Below, one piece after another: positions 26,701 through 35,201 of a DNA stretch of 64,000 nucleotides. Source of the stretch: Planctomycetota bacterium (GTDB lineage: Bacteria > Planctomycetota > Phycisphaerae > UBA1845 > UTPLA1); the NCBI GenBank assembly GCA_015654675.1, contig JAATGM010000043.1, positions 1 through 64,000 on the forward strand, read 5' to 3'. A program made the position numbers and the translations under genes. How positions within the stretch are numbered: the stretch's first letter is position 1; each line of letters starts with the position of its first letter. The notes below the pieces were generated by a model that was given only the letters and a program-made list of their open reading frames with translations, did not search any database and was not told the origin of the DNA.

Positions 26701-27651
26701 GGCCAGATCCTCGACGCCAGCCGCATGTCCGACCCCTTCCTCCACCGCGACCCCATCGCCTGGGTCGCCACCCACCGCCACTCGCCCAAAGGCATCGACC
26801 CCTACATCTTCTGCTACCTCTACCGTTACGGCCTTCCGCTCCCGAAAGGCGCGAAGCACCTCAAGCTCCCCGACGACCCGCGCATCAAAATCATGGCCAT
26901 CACGCTGGCCAACAACCCGCTCGCCCAGACCACCGCCGCCTCCGACCTCTACGATCGCGTCCTCGTCCCCACCATCGAACCGCGCCAGGAACTAACCATG
27001 CACCCGCTGACCGCGACAATCACGACCAGCGAGCCCGGCGCAGAAATCCACTACACCACCGACAAGAGCGAACCCGACCGAAGCTCCCCGCGCTACACCC
27101 AACCGCTATCGATTACAAAAGACACAACGGTAAAAGCCCGCGCCTACACAGGCGCAGCCCCCTCCGACCTGATCGCCGAGCGCCGCTACCGCTTCACCCA
27201 ACCGCGCCAACCCGAATCCCCAACCAACCTCAAACCCGGCCTCCAGGTCGCAATCTTCGAAGGCCAGTTCAAATCCACCGACGACCTGCTCAAATCCAAA
27301 CCCGCCCGCACCCTCACCAACCCCGACTTCACAAAACCCGCCAACACCCGCGAAAACGACTTCGCCCTCACCTACTCTGGCTTCATCGAAATCCCAAAAA
27401 CCGGCATCTGGACCTTCTATACCAAATCCGACGACGGCAGCCGCCTCTGGATCGGCGACAAACTCGTAGTCGAAAACGACGGCCTCCACGGCGCCTCCGA
27501 ACGAAGCGGCGCAATAGCCCTCGCAAAAGGAAAACACCCCATCAAGGTGGCCTACTTCCAGCGCGGCGGCGACGCCGAGCTAACTGTGAGCTACGACGGT
27601 CCCGAGTCGGCTAAATCGCCAATAGCCACTTCGGCCCTGAGCGCTCCTTAA
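23722..27651 (+). CDS. Secreted GH38 alpha-mannosidase-like protein with chitobiase-C-like and PA14 domains
   Basis: 1309 residues with a signal peptide (cleavage near VANA). The N-terminal half is glycoside hydrolase family 38: VVGTAHLDTQWLW (metal His/Asp), YVFSFEGAFRYML, LPDCFGFGFALP (the Asp expected to be the nucleophile) and LLWHHHHDDLTGTSI. The middle holds the GH38 beta-rich domains. Near residues 1090-1150 is a CHB_HEX_C-like module (AEIHYTTDKSEPDRSSPRY), then a PA14 module (~1180-1300; GFIEIPKTGIWTFYTKSDDGSRLWIGDKLVVE), probably for carbohydrate or surface binding. The start has GGAGG 8 bases upstream and follows the permease by 3 bases. Residues ~735-895 use noticeably different codons from the rest. 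Confidence 0.85.
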   Translation: MRALLPFIFCAAVANAAVPTTQSTLYVVGTAHLDTQWLWTIQDSIREYVPATLNDNFARFEKFPDYVFSFEGAFRYMLAKEYEPKAYEKLKKYIADGRWRVAGSSIDAGDVNIPSPEALIRQILYGNGFFEREFGKTSCDIYLPDCFGFGFALPSVAAHCGLKGFSTQKLTWGSSVGIPFDIGVWQGVDGSQIVAALNPGDYVSHITEDLSVSPLWKDRIEKLGAKSGAYDGYRYFGVGDQGGAPDADSVAMLEKSIHGKGPVHVRSTGSDQLYRDLTPEQIAKLPRYTGELLMTRHGTGCYTSQAIMKRWNRRNEQLADAAERAAVVADWLGMATYPREKLTEAWTRLLWHHHHDDLTGTSIPQAYTFSWNDEAICLNQFASVLTNSVAAVARALDTESKVTGIPLVIFNPLSIDREDVVEAVVKFPTEAPPAIRVIGPDGHEAPSQILDRSGNELRILILAKVPSIGFAVFDVQSQPQPVATMSPIQVTDSQLDNDRYRVKLDENGDIASILDKSINKELLAAPIRLQLLTDAPDQWPEWEVSFKNVMAKPRGFVGKPATIRVTEKGPVRAAIEVLREADGSTFVQRIRLAAGKAGDHVEIDNRVDWHTPRTLVKAAFDLTASNPKATYDLGLGTIERGNNHEQLYEVPAQQWADLTDKSGDFGTAIINDCKYGWDKPNDHTLRLTLIHSPLNIEKEMVPHRFLYAITGHKGDWREGEIPWNAARINQPLMAFQTSRHLGRGSPDVGFSRSKDGDLGVTPADGPLDDAPVRARSLASLSTPQVAVRAFKKADASDEFVIRLQELEGLPADHVQITFPNRLMTVRETDGREQPLEKLIVDPNDGILDTSFKPFQTRTFALRIQGLKSVFRPRTPNFALNLPFNADIVTSEPNLTDGQFDPAGHSIPAELLPPEITAESISFKLGPIANKQYNALTCKGQTIDLPTGDYDMLYLLAAADDRVTAPFEIDGTRHELTIGNITGHIAQWASLVHDGQILDASRMSDPFLHRDPIAWVATHRHSPKGIDPYIFCYLYRYGLPLPKGAKHLKLPDDPRIKIMAITLANNPLAQTTAASDLYDRVLVPTIEPRQELTMHPLTATITTSEPGAEIHYTTDKSEPDRSSPRYTQPLSITKDTTVKARAYTGAAPSDLIAERRYRFTQPRQPESPTNLKPGLQVAIFEGQFKSTDDLLKSKPARTLTNPDFTKPANTRENDFALTYSGFIEIPKTGIWTFYTKSDDGSRLWIGDKLVVENDGLHGASERSGAIALAKGKHPIKVAYFQRGGDAELTVSYDGPESAKSPIATSALSAP

Positions 27652-27815
27652 TCCCCGCCGAAATTTCGTAAAGCATTGTTGGTGCCGCAGTTGTGATCTG
27701 GATCCTGAATCCGTCGCGCGCGTCTCGCGCGAAAAAAAGAAGATTTTGTGTTGCGTGATGGCCTGACTACCGACTACTCGGGCGTCGAACCGGAAAACTC
27801 AAGAGGAGAACCGCC

Positions 27816-29270
27816 ATGCTCAGTTTTCGTCGCTTGCACGATTCACGCAGCTGCCTTTCCACCGCACTCTTCGTCTTCGCGATAGCCCAGCATTCATTTG
27901 CCGCCCCCTGCCCGATTGAATTCGAGCTTCTCCAGGATCAGCCGACTTCAGCCGTCGGTCTGCAAATCGGAGATTTCAACGGTGATTTGAATCTCGATGT
28001 CGTCGGCCCCGGAAACACGTGCGCCATCATGCACTTTGGAAACGGCGACGGTACGCTCGGCCCACCTACGGGTGTTAGTTGCGCATCGTCTTTTTCCCTA
28101 ACGACAATCACTGCCGCAGATGCAATCAACGACGGGAAGCTGGATCTGATTGCGGTGTCTCAATTCGCGCGAACCGTCTATGTCGCAAGAGGAAATGGCA
28201 ATGGCACATTTCAAGCGACCGTCGCCTACGCGACCGGGTTCTCGCCCGATACCGCCGCTATCAGCCTAATCAATAACGATCCGTACCCGGACCTCGTCGT
28301 GAGCAACACCAACGACCATAACCTCACCTTGTATTTCGGCACGGTGACGGGCGATTTTCTTCCCGGTGGAACGATCTCGACCGGCACTTTCAGTCTTCCG
28401 GGCGACATCGCTGTCGCCGATGTTAACGGCGACGGCCGACAGGATGTGCTTCTAACAAACAAGAGCGCCTCCACTCCGGGCGTCACCGTCATGCTTGGTT
28501 CTGCGGCCGGAGTACTGGTGCAGGGTGCGAACTGGTCGACCGACAACGGGCCGCAGGCGCTAGTGCTAACCGACCTAAATCGCGATTCGAAGCTCGATGT
28601 GATCACCGCCAATTTCTTCTCCAATACAATCTCTGTGCTGCTGGGAAATGGAGACGGAACATTTCGGCCGCAGACGCACTATCCGGTCGGCACAAACCCG
28701 TTCGATCTTGCGGTCGGCGACTTAAATGGCGATGGAATGCCAGACGTGGTCGTTGCCAATATTAACTCAAATAGCATCTCCGTCTACTCTGGGGATGCGA
28801 GTGGAGCGCTTCTGCCGCAGGCGACCGTTTTCCCGTCGGGATCACCATACGCCGTGGCCATCGCCGATCTCAATCGAGACGGCAAACCCGACCTGATCGT
28901 ATCGCGCGGGAATCGCCTGCTCGTCTACGCGAATCGGTCGCCGTCGCTGAGCATCACCCAGCAGCCGCAATCACATGTCGCACAAACCGGCGAGTCCGTT
29001 GTCTTCAGCGTCGCCGTGTCCAGCGGGCCTGAGATCACCTACCAGTGGCGAAAAAACGGCGTCAATCTGGTCGACGACGGCCGGATCGACGGCGCATACT
29101 CCGAAACTCTAACGATTCATGACGCGATGCTTGGCGATGCGGGAAAGTACACTGTGTTCATAACCAACCCCTGCGGATCGCTGACGAGCGCTCCCGCCAA
29201 TCTGCGATTGTACGCCGTTGTCGACGGCCCACCGTCCAGCGCCCCCATTGAGACCCCAATCCCAAACTGA
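27816..29270 (+). CDS. Secreted FG-GAP/VCBS-repeat protein with C-terminal Ig-like domain
   Basis: 484 residues with a signal peptide (cleavage after SFA; AGGAG 9 bases before the ATG). The body is a series of FG-GAP/VCBS repeats, each with a calcium-type loop such as IGDFNGDLNLDVV, VADVNGDGRQDVL, LTDLNRDSKLDVI, VGDLNGDGMPDVV and IADLNRDGKPDLI, forming an integrin-like beta-propeller. The C-terminal ~95 residues (ITQQPQSHVAQTGESVVFSV to AGKYTVFITNPCGS) are an immunoglobulin-like domain. It is probably extracellular or surface-bound and involved in adhesion. Codon bias is weaker than in the preceding operon. It stands alone. Confidence 0.82.
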   Translation: MLSFRRLHDSRSCLSTALFVFAIAQHSFAAPCPIEFELLQDQPTSAVGLQIGDFNGDLNLDVVGPGNTCAIMHFGNGDGTLGPPTGVSCASSFSLTTITAADAINDGKLDLIAVSQFARTVYVARGNGNGTFQATVAYATGFSPDTAAISLINNDPYPDLVVSNTNDHNLTLYFGTVTGDFLPGGTISTGTFSLPGDIAVADVNGDGRQDVLLTNKSASTPGVTVMLGSAAGVLVQGANWSTDNGPQALVLTDLNRDSKLDVITANFFSNTISVLLGNGDGTFRPQTHYPVGTNPFDLAVGDLNGDGMPDVVVANINSNSISVYSGDASGALLPQATVFPSGSPYAVAIADLNRDGKPDLIVSRGNRLLVYANRSPSLSITQQPQSHVAQTGESVVFSVAVSSGPEITYQWRKNGVNLVDDGRIDGAYSETLTIHDAMLGDAGKYTVFITNPCGSLTSAPANLRLYAVVDGPPSSAPIETPIPN

Positions 29271-29335
29271 CAAGACGCACAGCGCAACCGCTGTACCTTC
29301 ACGCGCCGATCGTACGCGCGAAATGCCCGAATAAT

Positions 29336-29408
29336 TGAGGGCGCTGGGGCTCGAACCCAGGACCCACGGCTTAAAAGGCCGTTGCTCTACCGACTGAGCT
29401 ACGCCCTC
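29336..29408 (-). tRNA. tRNA-Lys (anticodon TTT)
   Basis: Read on the minus strand, a complete cloverleaf is seen: acceptor GAGGGCG/CGCCCTC, D arm GCTC...GAGC, anticodon stem ACGGC/GCCGT with loop CTTTTAA (anticodon TTT), and T arm CTGGG-TTCGAGC-CCCAG, with discriminator A. CCA is not encoded. Confidence 0.95.
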
Positions 29409-29455
29409 AACGGAACACAACGATTCTAGAGTTTCACGCCCAAACGGGCAAGCTT

Positions 29456-30829
29456 TCACGCGCCGCCATACGTCCCCGTCTTGATCCACGCCGCGATCCC
29501 CGGCACCACCTTCGCGTCCACATGCCCCGCCGTTTCATAATCCTTCGGCGTCGCCATCCCCTTCCCATCCATGAAGAGGTGATTCACATTCGGAACCCAC
29601 ACCAACGTCGCATTCTTCCGCCCCTTGAGCACGCGTTGCCAAACCTCAAAATCTTTCCGCGTAACCTGATAGTCCCGCCCGCCCCCCAAAACCAGAACCG
29701 CTCCCTTGAACGTCCCGATCGCCTCGGCCGCATGCTCGCCAAGCTGCGCGTTCAAATCACGCCAGTACGAAATCGGTACGCCCAGCAGCGTCGTCTGTCC
29801 CTCAACCGGCTTCGCCAGTTCCGCTTTCGTGTCGGCCAGCGCCTTCCTCCGCTCTCCCTGCCCCTCGCCCGGCAACGACGCGAGGTAGGCCAGTTGATCC
29901 ACAATCACATCATTCATAGACCGCAAAGACCCCGACAAACTGATCACCCCCGCCAGCGCCGGATCGCGTTTCGCGATCGCCGGCGCAAGACACCCGCCCA
30001 AACTATGCCCCAAGACATAGACGCGCAACGGATCAACATCCGTCATCCCGCGCAACAGCTCCGCCGCCGCCACCGCGTCATCAATCACCTCCGCCTTCAC
30101 ATTGATCTGATCCGGCGTCATCTCCCCGCCATGCGCATGCGTCCGCTTCTCATACCGCAGAACAACCACGCCCTGACTCGCCAGCCCCCACGCCAGATCG
30201 CGAAACGGCCGGTTCGGACCGATCGCCTCGTCCGCATCGTGCGGCCCCGACCCATGCACCAGCACCACCGCCGGCTTCTTCGCCTTGTTGTTCGGAATCG
30301 AAACGATCCCCTTCAGCGCCCACGGCTTCGCCCCGATCACCACCTCCTTCTCATGGAAAGTGCTCTCGTCGACGTAAGCCGGCTCCTGATACGCCGTCGT
30401 CGCCGCAGCCGCCGGTCGAAACCAAAGCCCCGAAATCTTCCCATGCCGGCTGACCACCACCTGCATGTCCAGCGTCAACTTCTTCCACCGCGCCGGCCGC
30501 ACCACGCGAAACGAGTCGTCCACTTTCTCCGTCTTGATCTCGCCAAACGAATCAAACCCCGCGCCGCTCTTAGCCATCGCGCCCCAGATCTCGCCCAGCT
30601 TCTTCGCGCTGATCGCGCTCTTCATCCGCTTGTTGAACGGCGCGACCGCATCTTCAAACTTCTCGCCGCGCAGCCGCTCGGCAAACGTCGTCGCAATCCG
30701 CTCCGCCTCGGCCTGATCGATCTCCGCCCGCTGCGTCGCCGGCTTCGCGTCGCCGTCGCCCGTCGGCGTCGGTGCCTTCACATCCGATCCCATCATCGCC
30801 AATACCACCGTCAGTTCGAAAATTCCCAT
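29456..30829 (-). CDS. Alpha/beta hydrolase with N-terminal DUF3887-like domain
   Basis: About 457 residues from the ATG at 30829, preferred over the one at 30847 because GGCGGAAG precedes it and it avoids overlap with the gene upstream. The N-terminus has a hydrophobic signal-like stretch. Residues ~45-140 resemble DUF3887 (IATTFAERLRGEKFEDAVAPFNKRM). The hydrolase domain follows, with the oxyanion loop VVLVHGSGPHD and the nucleophile elbow GHSLGG. It ends with GGGRDYQVT (acid) and NVNHLFMDG (His), so the triad appears complete. Substrate is unknown; related proteins are esterases or peptidase-like. It lies 14 bases behind sdpI and may be in the same transcript. Confidence 0.78.
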   Translation of the reverse strand: MGIFELTVVLAMMGSDVKAPTPTGDGDAKPATQRAEIDQAEAERIATTFAERLRGEKFEDAVAPFNKRMKSAISAKKLGEIWGAMAKSGAGFDSFGEIKTEKVDDSFRVVRPARWKKLTLDMQVVVSRHGKISGLWFRPAAAATTAYQEPAYVDESTFHEKEVVIGAKPWALKGIVSIPNNKAKKPAVVLVHGSGPHDADEAIGPNRPFRDLAWGLASQGVVVLRYEKRTHAHGGEMTPDQINVKAEVIDDAVAAAELLRGMTDVDPLRVYVLGHSLGGCLAPAIAKRDPALAGVISLSGSLRSMNDVIVDQLAYLASLPGEGQGERRKALADTKAELAKPVEGQTTLLGVPISYWRDLNAQLGEHAAEAIGTFKGAVLVLGGGRDYQVTRKDFEVWQRVLKGRKNATLVWVPNVNHLFMDGKGMATPKDYETAGHVDAKVVPGIAAWIKTGTYGGA

Positions 30830-30843
30830 AACGCTTCCGCCTT

Positions 30844-31512
30844 TCACGCCGCCAGTTCATCCACCGCGCCGACGCGCCGATAAATCACGTACGAATAAAC
30901 AAAAGACCATGCCACCAGCACGCCCACGCTGCTCATCACCACGATAAAACAGGTCGTGTCGCGCAGCCCCATCAGCCCCGCCGCCGCGATCACCGCGCCG
31001 CAAACCATCATGATCCGGCCGCCCACCCGATGCGTCCGCTCCCACACCACGTCATTCGCGATCGTCCACGGCGTCCGAATCCCGACATACAGGTTTCGCC
31101 GCAGCTTGCCCATCCAGTTCCCCAGCACCGCGAACAGCACTCCGCAGATCACCGCCATCGCCGCCCCGATATCGATCGCCCGCCCGGTTCCCTTCAACAC
31201 GATCACCACGTGAATCGCAACCATCGCCGCCGCGACGGTCACGCAAACCCGCCCATACACCACGCGAAAACGCTCGAAGTTCGCGCGAAACGGCCCCATC
31301 ATGGGCAACAGCGCCAGCAGCAGCATCACGCCCGCCAGCACCACCGGCACGCCAAACGCCAGCTCCCAGCGCGGCCCGAATCCGTCCGCCACGCCGTGCA
31401 TATTCCAGTGCGTCGCCACGCGCTCCGGGAGCCGCGAATACATCGCGCCGCCGAACGCCGCCCCGCCCAGAATAAGCGCCAGACTGATTAACAGATGAAT
31501 GCGCGGAATCAT
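30844..31512 (-). CDS. SdpI-like membrane protein (DUF1648 plus SdpI domains)
   Basis: 222 residues with six hydrophobic segments. The N-terminal part has [22 protein letters not shown], the DUF1648 signature, and the C-terminal part has [29 protein letters not shown], the SdpI signature. In Bacillus, SdpI confers immunity to the SdpC peptide and also sequesters the repressor SdpR. Here no sdpABC genes are nearby, so the role in immunity is uncertain. It overlaps the upstream ArsR-type regulator by 4 bases, as in classic sdpR-sdpI pairs. Confidence 0.85.
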   Translation of the reverse strand: MIPRIHLLISLALILGGAAFGGAMYSRLPERVATHWNMHGVADGFGPRWELAFGVPVVLAGVMLLLALLPMMGPFRANFERFRVVYGRVCVTVAAAMVAIHVVIVLKGTGRAIDIGAAMAVICGVLFAVLGNWMGKLRRNLYVGIRTPWTIANDVVWERTHRVGGRIMMVCGAVIAAAGLMGLRDTTCFIVVMSSVGVLVAWSFVYSYVIYRRVGAVDELAA

Positions 31513-31829
31513 GACTTCTCCTCGCGTTTCGGTTTCGAGTTTCCTTTCGCCGGTGCCTTTCCATTGCCCGCGAATTGCTCCATGAAAAACCGGGCCACGT
31601 CCTCCACCACGCTCGTATTCAGCCGATACTCAATGAACTGCCCGCGTCGCTCCGCGTCGATCAGGTCCGCGTCCTTGAGAATCCTCAGGTGAAACGACAG
31701 CGCGTTCGGCGCGATCTTCAAAGACTCGGCCAGCGCGCCCGCCGCCGTCGGCCCCTCGCGCAGCGCCGCCAGAATCGCCCGCCGCGTCGGGTCAGCCAGC
31801 GCCTTGAATGTCCGGTCCAGTCGAAACAT
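31509..31829 (-). CDS. ArsR/SdpR-family transcriptional autorepressor
   Basis: 106 residues. Winged helix of the ArsR family: [50 protein letters not shown] and then the wing [11 protein letters not shown]. No metal-binding cysteines are present in the recognition helix region, as in SdpR-type rather than metal-sensing members. It is co-transcribed with sdpI, and a palindrome that suits autoregulation lies just before the start codon. The C-terminal ~20 residues are Lys/Glu-rich. Confidence 0.85.
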   Translation of the reverse strand: MFRLDRTFKALADPTRRAILAALREGPTAAGALAESLKIAPNALSFHLRILKDADLIDAERRGQFIEYRLNTSVVEDVARFFMEQFAGNGKAPAKGNSKPKREEKS

Positions 31830-31840
31830 GGCAAATCAGC

Positions 31841-31860
31841 ATTTCAACGACTATTGAAAT
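31841..31860. promoter_or_regulatory. Likely SdpR-type operator (inverted repeat)
   Basis: ATTTCAA, six bases, then TTGAAAT: a perfect 7-bp inverted repeat located 12-31 bases upstream of the sdpR-like start codon. Size and AT-rich arms fit an ArsR-family dimer site overlapping the promoter. The binding assignment is inferred from position and symmetry. Confidence 0.65.
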
Positions 31861-32011
31861 ATAACGGCCTGTCCACCCCCCGCACACGCCGCACGAAGGA
31901 TTTTTCATAACGTTATGGCAGTGCTCCCCTTGCGACGCACATTCCGGTACGATCCTTGCCGCGAGCTACACCGAGGAATTCCCCATCCCGCGATTCAAAG
32001 GAGCCAACGAT

Positions 32012-34039
32012 ATGCGTCTCTCTCTTCCCATCGCCGCCTTCGTCGCCGTTTTCGCCGCGGCTGCCGCCCGCGCCGACCAGCCGCCCGCAAAGCCCGCCCA
32101 GCCGCCACCCAGTGCCCCCGCCGCGGCCATCAACCTCGCCGGCGTTCAGGACAAAGGCGACTGGGTCGTCGCCGGCGTCCCCGATTTCCGCGCCGATGTC
32201 CGCGAGCGCATGCTCCAATATCTGAACGTCCGCTCCGCCAACCTCATCGACACCAACGATGAAGGCAAGCCCCTCAAGGAAGTCCTCATCACCACGCGCT
32301 TCGGCAACACCGCCCAGGCCCACAAACTCGCCATGCCCGGCGGAGCCCGCACCCAGCTCACCTTCTACGATGAGCCGGTCGCCTCCGCCCGCTTCGTCCC
32401 CGGCAGCGACGGCAAGCGCATCCTTCTCCTCCGTGACGCCGGCGGCGCCGAAGACTTCCAGGTCTTCCACCTCGACGTCCCCGCCGGCCGCACCCAGATG
32501 CTCACCGCCGGCAAAGGCCAGCACGGCTCGCTCGTCCTCTCGAAAGACGGCAAGCTCGCCGCCTTCTACGGCACCGAGCGCAACGGCCGCGACTACGACA
32601 CTTATCTCGTTGACCTAACGACAGACATGAAGCCGCAGCTCGTCTACGAAGGCAAAGGCGCCGTGTCCCCCGCCGGCTTCAGCCCGGACGGTAAACAACT
32701 CGTCCTCGTCGAGGAAATGTCAGTCAAAGAATCGCGCCTGTACCTCTTCGACATTGCATCGAAAAAGGCCACGCTCCTCACCCCCGGCACGGAGAAACAC
32801 GCCTATGCCGACCCCGTTTTCTCCGCCGACGGAAAAGCCCTCTACTTCACCTCCGACAAGGCCGGCGAGTTCATGTCGCTCTACCGCCGCGACCTCGCCA
32901 CCGGCCAGGACATGGCCCTGACACCCAAGCTCAATTGGGACGTCGAGCAGATCGCCGTCTCCCCCACCGGCAACGCCCTCGTCTTCGCGTCTAACGAAGA
33001 CGGCGCGTCGAAGCTCTACCGCCTCGAACCGCCCAACAGCGCGTCATTCTCTCCGCTCCCGCTGCCCATCGAAGGCGCCATCGGGGCCCTCGGCTTCAAC
33101 CACACCGGCACCCACCTCTGCATGTCCATCGGCGCGGCCAACATGCCCGGCGACGTCTTCACCCTGCCCATCGCCGACTTCGGCAGGTCCGATGCCCCCA
33201 CCCGCTGGACCTTCAGCGAAACCGGCGGCATCGACCCGTCGCGCTTCGTCCTCCCGACCCGCATTGAGTTCCCCACCTTTGACAATGTGGGCGATAAGCC
33301 CCGCATGATCCCCGCCTGGTACTACAAGCCGCGCGGCAAGGGCCCCTTCCCCGTCCTCATCAACATCCACGGCGGACCCGAGGGCCAGTCGCGCCCCGTC
33401 TTCTCCGGATTCACGCAATACCTCGTCAACGAAATGAACATCGCCGTCATCATCCCCAACGTCCGCGGCTCGACCGGCTACGGCCGCACCTACCACATGC
33501 TCGACGACGGCTTCAATCGCGAAGACTCGGTCAAGGACATCGGCAAACTGCTCGTGTGGATTTCGCTGCAGGGCGACCTCGACGCCAAGCGCGTCGGCGT
33601 CTACGGCGGTTCCTACGGCGGGTACATGGTCCTCGCCGCCCTCACCCACTTCCCCGCGCAGATCAAGGCCGGAATCGACATCGTCGGTATCGCCAATTTC
33701 ATCACCTTCCTCGAAAAAACCAGCGACTACCGCCGCGACCTCCGCCGCGCCGAATACGGTGACGAGCAGGATCCCAAAATGCGCGCCCACCTCAAGGAAA
33801 TTTCCCCCCTCAACCACGCCGCCAACATCCGCTCAGCCCTGTTCGTTCAGCACGGCCAGAACGACCCGCGCGTCCCGCTCTACGAAGCGCAGCAAATCGT
33901 GAAGCAACAACAGGACGCCGGCCGCCCCGTCTGGTTCTTCATGGCCAAAGGCGAAGGCCACGGCTTCCGCAAAAAAACCAACAGCGACGCCTCACTGGTC
34001 CTGACGGCAATGTTCCTGGAAAAGTATCTCGTGAACTAA
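32012..34039 (+). CDS. Secreted S9-family peptidase (prolyl oligopeptidase / acylaminoacyl-peptidase type)
   Basis: 675 residues with a signal peptide (cleavage after ARA). Residues ~70-400 form a WD40/beta-propeller-like domain (GKRILLLRDAGG, SPDGKQLVLVEE, SADGKALYFTSDKAG). The catalytic alpha/beta-hydrolase domain at ~420-670 has INIHGGPEGQSRP, NVRGSTGYGRTY, the nucleophile motif GGSYGGYM, FVQHGQNDPRVPLYEAQQIV with the acid, and GEGHGF with the His. The triad is complete. It cleaves peptides or acyl-amino acids in the periplasm. It starts divergently from sdpR. Two proline- and alanine-rich linkers follow the signal. Confidence 0.88.
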   Translation: MRLSLPIAAFVAVFAAAAARADQPPAKPAQPPPSAPAAAINLAGVQDKGDWVVAGVPDFRADVRERMLQYLNVRSANLIDTNDEGKPLKEVLITTRFGNTAQAHKLAMPGGARTQLTFYDEPVASARFVPGSDGKRILLLRDAGGAEDFQVFHLDVPAGRTQMLTAGKGQHGSLVLSKDGKLAAFYGTERNGRDYDTYLVDLTTDMKPQLVYEGKGAVSPAGFSPDGKQLVLVEEMSVKESRLYLFDIASKKATLLTPGTEKHAYADPVFSADGKALYFTSDKAGEFMSLYRRDLATGQDMALTPKLNWDVEQIAVSPTGNALVFASNEDGASKLYRLEPPNSASFSPLPLPIEGAIGALGFNHTGTHLCMSIGAANMPGDVFTLPIADFGRSDAPTRWTFSETGGIDPSRFVLPTRIEFPTFDNVGDKPRMIPAWYYKPRGKGPFPVLINIHGGPEGQSRPVFSGFTQYLVNEMNIAVIIPNVRGSTGYGRTYHMLDDGFNREDSVKDIGKLLVWISLQGDLDAKRVGVYGGSYGGYMVLAALTHFPAQIKAGIDIVGIANFITFLEKTSDYRRDLRRAEYGDEQDPKMRAHLKEISPLNHAANIRSALFVQHGQNDPRVPLYEAQQIVKQQQDAGRPVWFFMAKGEGHGFRKKTNSDASLVLTAMFLEKYLVN

Positions 34040-34055
34040 GCGGACCGACCGCGAG

Positions 34056-34421
34056 CTACCCCGCTGGCTGCGTGCTCGGCTGACTTGCCGGCCGCGCCCC
34101 GGGCAGCCGCGGCTCGCCGATATCCGCAATCCGCGCCAGCGTCAGCTTGACGTCCATCAACGTCCCGTCGCGGTCAATGCTGAGTGTGATCTCAGTCCCC
34201 GCCTCGGTGTCGCTCAGCCGCCGTTGAAGCTCGCCGATCTCCCCCACCGGCTTGCCATCCACCGCCAGGATGATGTCTTCGGCCTTCAACCCCGCCTTCA
34301 GCGCCGGCGACGGGTCCGCAATCATGGTGATCTTCACTCGCCGCGGCTCGGCCGGCGCATCATCGTTTTCGTTGTCGTCCCCCGCCGAAGTAAGCCCGAG
34401 CACAACCCCAATCCGCCCCGG
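34056..34421 (-). pseudogene. PDZ-domain C-terminal part of an HtrA-like protein, cut off by an in-frame TAG
   Basis: This frame continues the 259-residue gene upstream without any shift. The only interruption is the TAG at 34422-34424, after which the reading goes on as PGRIGVVLGLTSAGDD and then a PDZ domain (KITMIADPSPALKAGLKAEDIILAVDGKPVGEIGELQRRL). A GTG at 34403 could restart translation, but no strong ribosome binding site is seen. I read it as the severed tail of one trypsin-fold/PDZ protein. Alternatives are stop-codon readthrough, a separate short PDZ protein, or a sequencing error. Confidence 0.7.
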
Positions 34422-35201
34422 CTAAATGTCCGTCCCACCCATCAGCCGCGCCACAACCGCTTCGATCCGTCCGCGCGGAATCGCAAACCCGATCCCCGAG
34501 TCGTACCACTCCACGCCTGCCAGCTCGCCTCCGCCACCCGCCAGCGGCACGCAAATGCCGAGCACGCGCCCATCCAGATCAATCAGCGGCCCGCCATAAT
34601 TCGCCGGCGACAGCTTCGCATCCGTCTGAATCGCATTTCCCGCCCGCCGCCCCAGCGCGCTCACCATCCCGACGCTCACCGACGGCATCGTCCCGCCGAA
34701 CCCGCGCCCGCACGCGATGGCATACTGTCCCACCCGAATCTCGTCATTCGGCGCCCACTCCGGCGCCGGCAGATCATTCGCCTCGACCTTCAGTAGCGCA
34801 ATCCGCCGAATCATGTCCCGCGCCAGCAGTTTCGCCACAAACCGCCGCCCATCCGCCATCACCACCGTAATAATCGTCGGGTCACGAACAAAATTGAACG
34901 CGCTCGTCACGATCAAACCGTCCGCCGACCAGACCATCCCCGATGTCGGACCGTCCGCGACCCGAAATCCCCCGCGCCCGAGACGCGGCGCGCTCGGCTG
35001 CGTCGTCGGCCGCCGCGCCGCCCGCGGCTGCCCCGATGGCTGCGTCCCGCCGATCGTCTCGATCGTCACAATCGACGGCCCGATCTTCGCGACCGCCGCC
35101 CGAATCGCCATCGCCCGATCCGCATCAATCTGCGACCCCGGAGCCGCAAGAGCTGCGCTGCTCGCGATGAAAATGCCCGTTGTAAGACAAACCAACCTCA
35201 T
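34422..35201 (-). CDS. HtrA-like protein with all three catalytic residues lost (pseudo-protease), truncated before its PDZ domain
   Basis: 259 residues with a signal peptide (cleavage after ALA). The trypsin-like fold is recognisable by WSADGLIVTSAFNF, VVMADGRRFVAKLLARD, IALLKVE, GMVSALGRR and YGGPLIDLDGRVLGI. Compared with the intact paralogue encoded upstream in the operon, the catalytic His is Phe102, the Asp is Ile134 and the Ser is Tyr202 (SPANYGGP for NPGNSGGP), so it cannot act as a serine protease. The start overlaps the previous gene by 4 bases. Translation ends at a TAG directly before an in-frame PDZ segment. It probably binds peptides or serves as a scaffold, if functional. Confidence 0.75.
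   Translation of the reverse strand: MRLVCLTTGIFIASSAALAAPGSQIDADRAMAIRAAVAKIGPSIVTIETIGGTQPSGQPRAARRPTTQPSAPRLGRGGFRVADGPTSGMVWSADGLIVTSAFNFVRDPTIITVVMADGRRFVAKLLARDMIRRIALLKVEANDLPAPEWAPNDEIRVGQYAIACGRGFGGTMPSVSVGMVSALGRRAGNAIQTDAKLSPANYGGPLIDLDGRVLGICVPLAGGGGELAGVEWYDSGIGFAIPRGRIEAVVARLMGGTDI

Noticed and set aside
27717-27738. CGCGCG-TCT-CGCGCG hairpin followed by seven A, considered as a terminator
   Set aside because: The A-run lies on the wrong side for either strand; a minus-strand terminator would need it before the stem on the plus strand, and the plus strand needs T.
29522-30883. 453-residue plus-strand frame
   Set aside because: Antisense to the alpha/beta hydrolase, which has clear catalytic motifs.
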